From positions 8,757,359 through 8,821,358 of the forward strand of contig JASSKH010000028.1 in the NCBI GenBank assembly GCA_031763025.1: DNA of 64,000 nt. Reading direction: 5' to 3'. The notes beneath the pieces were generated by a model that searched no databases, was not told the DNA's origin, and worked only from the letters and a program-made list of their open reading frames with translations. The position numbers were made by a program, and so were the translations under genes. Positions 61,101 through 64,000 of the stretch are shown here, one piece after another; the stretch's first letter is position 1; the number at the start of each line of letters is the position of its first letter. The DNA comes from Macrocystis pyrifera (Eukaryota; Sar; Phaeophyceae; Laminariales; Laminariaceae).

Positions 61101-64000
61101 GGCAGGCCTCCCCACCCGGCGGAACTTGCCAGAGGGCTGCCCATGACCGAGCAGGGGGGGAGGTGGGCGGCGGTGAGTAGTGCCCTGCAGTTCGCCGCCC
61201 TCCTTGAGCGGGGTGACCTCGGCGCGGAGTCAGACAGTTACGTGACGACCGGGGTTCACAACACGTTCGAGCACATGGTGAGTGCCCTGGGGAGGAGCCC
61301 AACCTCTTCGTTCGTGCTGTGCTCCCTATTCTGCGATGCGCTGGATCTACCGCAACAAGCTTACCTCGATTTCCCCCGCACGAGGGAATGGGAAGAGGCG
61401 GCCGCCCACTATCAGACGCTGTTCGCAGCGTACGGCATCCGACCCCAGGACATATTACTCCGACTCCCAAACCGGAGGCTCTACATTGGACCTCATGTCC
61501 AAGAGTATTTGGCGGGCCTTGACGCCGAATGGGAGGAACGATTGACGAGGTGGACCCTTGGTGTCCAAAGGGCGCTGGAGGCAGGTGACGCACTGCCTCC
61601 TTTCCCGACGGCGGTGGCGGCCCCACCGGAGCGAGTGGACTCAGCGCAGGGGGACAACCGGTTGGCAAGGGGGCAGCCTGAAGAGAGAGGCGCCGCTCCA
61701 GGCTCAACAGAGAGTCGTGAGACCACAACGGACACCGCGCTAGCAGGCCTATGTACCTATTGCGGTGAGGACATACAAAACTCAGACAGGAATCCAGAGG
61801 TCGATCATCTGTGGACAACCATCACTTGTGACCATGACAGCAGACAGTTGGTACACGCCGGCTGCATGCTGGATCGTGCGGAACGCCTCGCATGTGGACA
61901 CACAGACCCGCAGCCATGCGTCGAGTGTGGCTCTGAATGGCCGGTAAGAACCCGACCTCCCCATCCGGCAGAGTTGACTGAGGGATCTTCCCCCAGACCC
62001 CGGCCGGGGGGAAGATGGCCGGCAGTAGGAGGTGCCCTGCAGTTCGCCGAACTTCTTGAGGAGGAGGGCACCCATCTGGCACCGGCCAGTTATGTGACGA
62101 CTGGTCATCACCCCACGTTCGAGCATATGGTGAGAACCCATGGAAGGAGCCCAACCTCTTCGTTCCTGCTGTGCTCCCTGTTCAGCGATGCCCTGGGCAT
62201 GCCTCGAGCGGCGTACCTCGACTTCCCCCGCACGAGGGAATGGCAAGCGGCCGCCGCAGACTACCGTGAGCGTTTTGCCGCGCATGCCATCCGACCACGG
62301 GATATCATGCTCCGACTCCCAAACCGGAGGATCTACATCCCACCACACGTCCAGGAGTTTCTGGCAGGCCTCCACGCCGAATGGGAGGAACGCCTGACTA
62401 GGTGGACCCTCCGGGTACGAAGTGCATTGGAGGCAGGTGACGTGGTGCCTCCTTTTCCGACGACAGGGGCAGACACGCAAGGAGGGACGGGCCAGGCGCT
62501 GGAGAGCGAGCCATCAACAGGGGGGCATAACGATCAGGACGGCAATGTTGGAAATGCCATAGAGAATCGTCAGGCCGCGGGAAACAGGGACGCTACGTCG
62601 GCGGGACAAGTGGGAATCCCCCGGACAACATCCAGCCTCTCCCTGACCAGGTGCACCCTCGGGGTACTAAACGTGCGGCAAGCAGGTGATGCGCTACCTC
62701 CTCTTCCGACGGCAGAGTGGACCCCCGGGGCCCAAAACGCGTTGGGGGTAGGGGACGATTTGACTCCTCTTCCGACGGCGGCGGTGTCTACAACGGAGGA
62801 AACGGTCCCGACGGCGGAAAGCGATCCGCAAACTAGGGGGCAGGTGGAACAGGGAGGCGCCGCTAGGAGTGCCATAGAAAGTCGCCACACCGAGGGGGGT
62901 AGGGATGCCGCGCTAGCGGGACAAGTGGAGATCCCTCAGGCAAGGCCCAGTACCGCCTCTGCAACATTTGCGGCGGCAACGTCTCCTAGATCAGCTGGAA
63001 GCGCATCGCCCTCGCTCGAGGGCGGCCAAGGTGGAATGGGGGCAAACTTTGGAGGTCCCTGTCCAAGTGCTGCGCGGCCTCTGCCTCCGGCGGCAGAAAC
63101 GACACCGCTGAGAGGAGAAGCTCTGGCGTCGGAGGGCGACTCGCGGATAAGGGGGCAGGTTTATCAGGGAAATGATGCTGTAGTAGCCATAGAAAACCTT
63201 CAAACATCCAGAGACAGGGATGTCACGCCACCGGGATGCTTGAGGGTGCCCATGACACCATCCGGCGCCACCCCAGCAACACCTGGAGATACTCCCTCTG
63301 AACCTGGTAGCGCAGCCAGGGAGGGGGGTGGCACAAGAGGCGGACGGGGCCGACCGCGGGGGTCTGGGAGGGGGTCACGAGCGACAAGCACTGGGAGAGG
63401 GGCCGTCACGAACCGGGAAAGAATCCCTCGACCCGACGGCAGTGAGCCGCCCTCGGCCCCTGAACCGAGAGGAGGCAGCGAGTCGCTCTCGACTCCTGGA
63501 TCGAGAGGGGGCAGCGAGCTTCGTTCGGATCCTGGATCGAGAGGGAGCGGTGGTGAAGAGAGAGAACTCCCCAGGGAAGGAGAAGGTAGCGAGGGGGGAG
63601 GATCAGCATCGGGGAGCGTAGGGCGACTCCGTGCATTCATTGGCGCCAGTCAAGACGGCGTGATGTGCGGGGGATGTCGATCGGCAATCGCTCGGGGGCA
63701 CCGAGTGGTAGGGCTGCCGTGTGGAAACCAGCACGTTATGCACGCGCGGTGTGTGGTGGAAGCTATCCGAAGGAGTGGGTCACACGCACAACTCATTTGC
63801 GCTACACGAGGGTGCATGGCCCGCCATGGGAGACGGGAATCACTGGAGGCAGCAGTTCAGGCTGATCCTGGACTCCGTGTCACGGTCGCAGGACTTGGAG
63901 GAAGGCAGGACAACAACTACGATGAACGGAGGGAAGAGCTTTGCTACCCGTGGGACCAGGATTCGTTAGGAATAGCAGGGCCACTAGATAATGTTTCTCT
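58185..64000 (+). CDS. Giant intronless reading frame with RING and multiple Cys/His modules (3' end outside window)
   Basis: The frame is open from after the TGA at 58170 to the window end: 1,938 codons from ATG 58185 (other starts: 58263, 58368). I do not recognise the protein. Residues 1-290 hold about four diverged repeats built around G-x2-x-GS and SQ/DPRAV. Then comes a basic, proline-rich stretch. A RING lies at about 556-605 (CCVC, NCSHRLHLPC, CPTC: C-x2-C, C-x-H, H-x2-C, C-x2-C). Further modules are at 655 (CSICHGLV, CSCDVHRRC), 790 (CGVCDRNM, HRRC), 909 (CTYCGQVL, HARCMLDRADRIA, CVVC), 1190 (CTYCGEDI, HAGCMLDRAERLA, CVEC) and 1828 (CGGCRSAI, HARCVV). The two at 909 and 1190 each lead a repeated domain. 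A G/R-rich segment is at about 1715-1740. In an intron-rich genome, an intronless frame this long suggests a mobile element, a viral insertion or a retrocopy. RING modules suggest ubiquitin ligase or DNA/RNA-binding roles, unproven. Confidence 0.85.
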   Translation, partial: MKKNNKTIYVALLAIRGSQVRYVLPPMTLGATPGSQNPRAVCLLPRSRARSGQQRQRPSDPMDVEHVPEEAPQGGNERTTARASLGVRVGGPTPTGNRRANGRLGSFAQPGILRGSTSERHQQGYLSPRVSNGAHNRIRLSVQMVPDAASGSLESSPESQDARRGASSLARRGLWRRGTPARSQQGYRALPVEDVVRSGVRSSPPLPPGAEPGSRDLNPMSQDVRVATGSLVRRGGLGGLTPLRSQLGCGAALIDGGARTRVGFPSPLPMGAAQGSQDPRAVVPPPVQEETPREDDAPSTERDRVEVRGSLHHTNSGTMFGRGPNGAAAELEPSTRAVISIVERRRATRRVPTEDLISTRTRARTRIAARAAARSSEQEEIRQPPTEPLHGSSRQQPTTTQPSSSITPLETAPSSPEPSPDTPRSAQRARETTQSPTATGAGTPLTSPLPLGVPAMECSPPSPPPPPRRLPTTTRPSTGAPLLTPDVILVLESSTQSAARMPQLAPPSSLQPTCTPTQDGGSSEPALTSEPPPSLPRPPLQTPEERGQPQQETSEDCCVCYEALVAPMVNLGNCSHRLHLPCYAALRVRAGADLRCPTCRATVTIGEADGMASRQHSDEIIAEALAIARQEMPAERGRGASTRITGGERGERLICSICHGLVEEAERVQVSCSCDVHRRCALGFCEDAIPRARFIGEARLVTCPNPALHEVQQEVDLHPLLQQIRTIGRSLDTQDERDLVNRVTVAENRLRSRTHIVPERVDRTLNTTARDEENLSWDWRSMIPQPYALCGVCDRNMEDDERFSFSGWLVHRRCAVESVEGADNRGDDRFGVAIREGTGPSRRRTFLLAEILPRIHLRYDRASDRGAYQQRQLEILWRSVNSGMEEATSQDESRQQAQGGRGDDVETSCTYCGQVLDDSAGESGGSHVRIPIPCAHGGFVHARCMLDRADRIARGHADPRSCVVCQSAWPEGGRPPHPAELARGLPMTEQGGRWAAVSSALQFAALLERGDLGAESDSYVTTGVHNTFEHMVSALGRSPTSSFVLCSLFCDALDLPQQAYLDFPRTREWEEAAAHYQTLFAAYGIRPQDILLRLPNRRLYIGPHVQEYLAGLDAEWEERLTRWTLGVQRALEAGDALPPFPTAVAAPPERVDSAQGDNRLARGQPEERGAAPGSTESRETTTDTALAGLCTYCGEDIQNSDRNPEVDHLWTTITCDHDSRQLVHAGCMLDRAERLACGHTDPQPCVECGSEWPVRTRPPHPAELTEGSSPRPRPGGRWPAVGGALQFAELLEEEGTHLAPASYVTTGHHPTFEHMVRTHGRSPTSSFLLCSLFSDALGMPRAAYLDFPRTREWQAAAADYRERFAAHAIRPRDIMLRLPNRRIYIPPHVQEFLAGLHAEWEERLTRWTLRVRSALEAGDVVPPFPTTGADTQGGTGQALESEPSTGGHNDQDGNVGNAIENRQAAGNRDATSAGQVGIPRTTSSLSLTRCTLGVLNVRQAGDALPPLPTAEWTPGAQNALGVGDDLTPLPTAAVSTTEETVPTAESDPQTRGQVEQGGAARSAIESRHTEGGRDAALAGQVEIPQARPSTASATFAAATSPRSAGSASPSLEGGQGGMGANFGGPCPSAARPLPPAAETTPLRGEALASEGDSRIRGQVYQGNDAVVAIENLQTSRDRDVTPPGCLRVPMTPSGATPATPGDTPSEPGSAAREGGGTRGGRGRPRGSGRGSRATSTGRGAVTNRERIPRPDGSEPPSAPEPRGGSESLSTPGSRGGSELRSDPGSRGSGGEERELPREGEGSEGGGSASGSVGRLRAFIGASQDGVMCGGCRSAIARGHRVVGLPCGNQHVMHARCVVEAIRRSGSHAQLICATRGCMARHGRRESLEAAVQADPGLRVTVAGLGGRQDNNYDERREELCYPWDQDSLGIAGPLDNVS
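58260..59040 (+). repeat. Diverged intragenic repeats in the N-terminal part of the giant frame
   Basis: Four segments share GCGGCACCGGGCTCT-like sequence and the following AGCCCYAAGAG or GAGTCGCAGGA. They lie near 58272, 58626, 58806 and 58990. Spacing is 180-350 bases, all in the same frame. Confidence 0.65.
60906..62470 (+). repeat. Duplicated module of about 240 residues within the giant frame
   Basis: Copy 1 is at about 60906-61614, copy 2 at about 61749-62460. Each has a CTYCG zinc site, HA.CMLDRA.R, PPHPAEL, GRW.AV..ALQFA.LLE, SYVTTG...TFEHMV, GRSPTSSF.LCSLF.DAL, YLDFPRTREW, LRLPNRR.YI and WEERLTRWTL. The bases are closely similar, so the duplication is younger than the N-terminal repeats. 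The domain was not recognised. Confidence 0.88.

Noticed and set aside
60976-61818. 280-residue minus-strand frame opposite the giant frame
   Set aside because: It is a shadow of the GC-rich plus-strand coding sequence, which has conserved zinc motifs and a duplicated module in its own frame.

Overview
The window reads as nuclear DNA of an intron-rich eukaryote. Coding exons are short (about 70-190 bases), GC-rich and separated by introns of about 300-1000 bases. Noncoding DNA is full of C or G homopolymers, trinucleotide repeats and mobile elements. A HRQ1-type helicase, a von Willebrand A/alpha-kinase protein, long introns and Ty3/gypsy elements fit a stramenopile, most likely a brown alga. 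That placement is inference.

Layout. 404-7457 (+) is the 3' part of a HRQ1-family DNA helicase gene, rebuilt from eleven exons that join in frame. 12524-23539 (+) is a many-exon gene for a long coiled-coil protein with a 390-residue disordered tail; its 5' end is unresolved. 23540-32293 holds no convincing gene but contains a foldback element, a hAT-type MITE with a perfect 8-base target duplication, and several local tandem duplications. 32294-46450 (-) is a VWA/alpha-kinase gene whose kinase domain is split by an intron of about 11.9 kb. That intron is packed with short MITEs, LTR pieces, SINE-like copies and CAG-rich repeats. 49683-55762 (-) is a damaged Ty3/gypsy retrotransposon: gag, then integrase, with no reverse transcriptase between. 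Its gag region has been amplified into five alternately inverted copies. 58185-64000 (+) is one uninterrupted reading frame of at least 1,938 codons that runs off the window. It carries about six cysteine/histidine modules, including a RING, and a duplicated module of about 240 residues that I do not recognise.

The host genes show no common pathway. HRQ1 acts in DNA repair; the kinase is a cytosolic signalling type; the coiled-coil protein looks structural. The rest is a record of transposition and local rearrangement, with several element families (tRNA-headed SINEs with G-rich tails, terminal-repeat LTR elements sharing one primer-binding site, a palindromic 110-base MITE) present in more than one copy.
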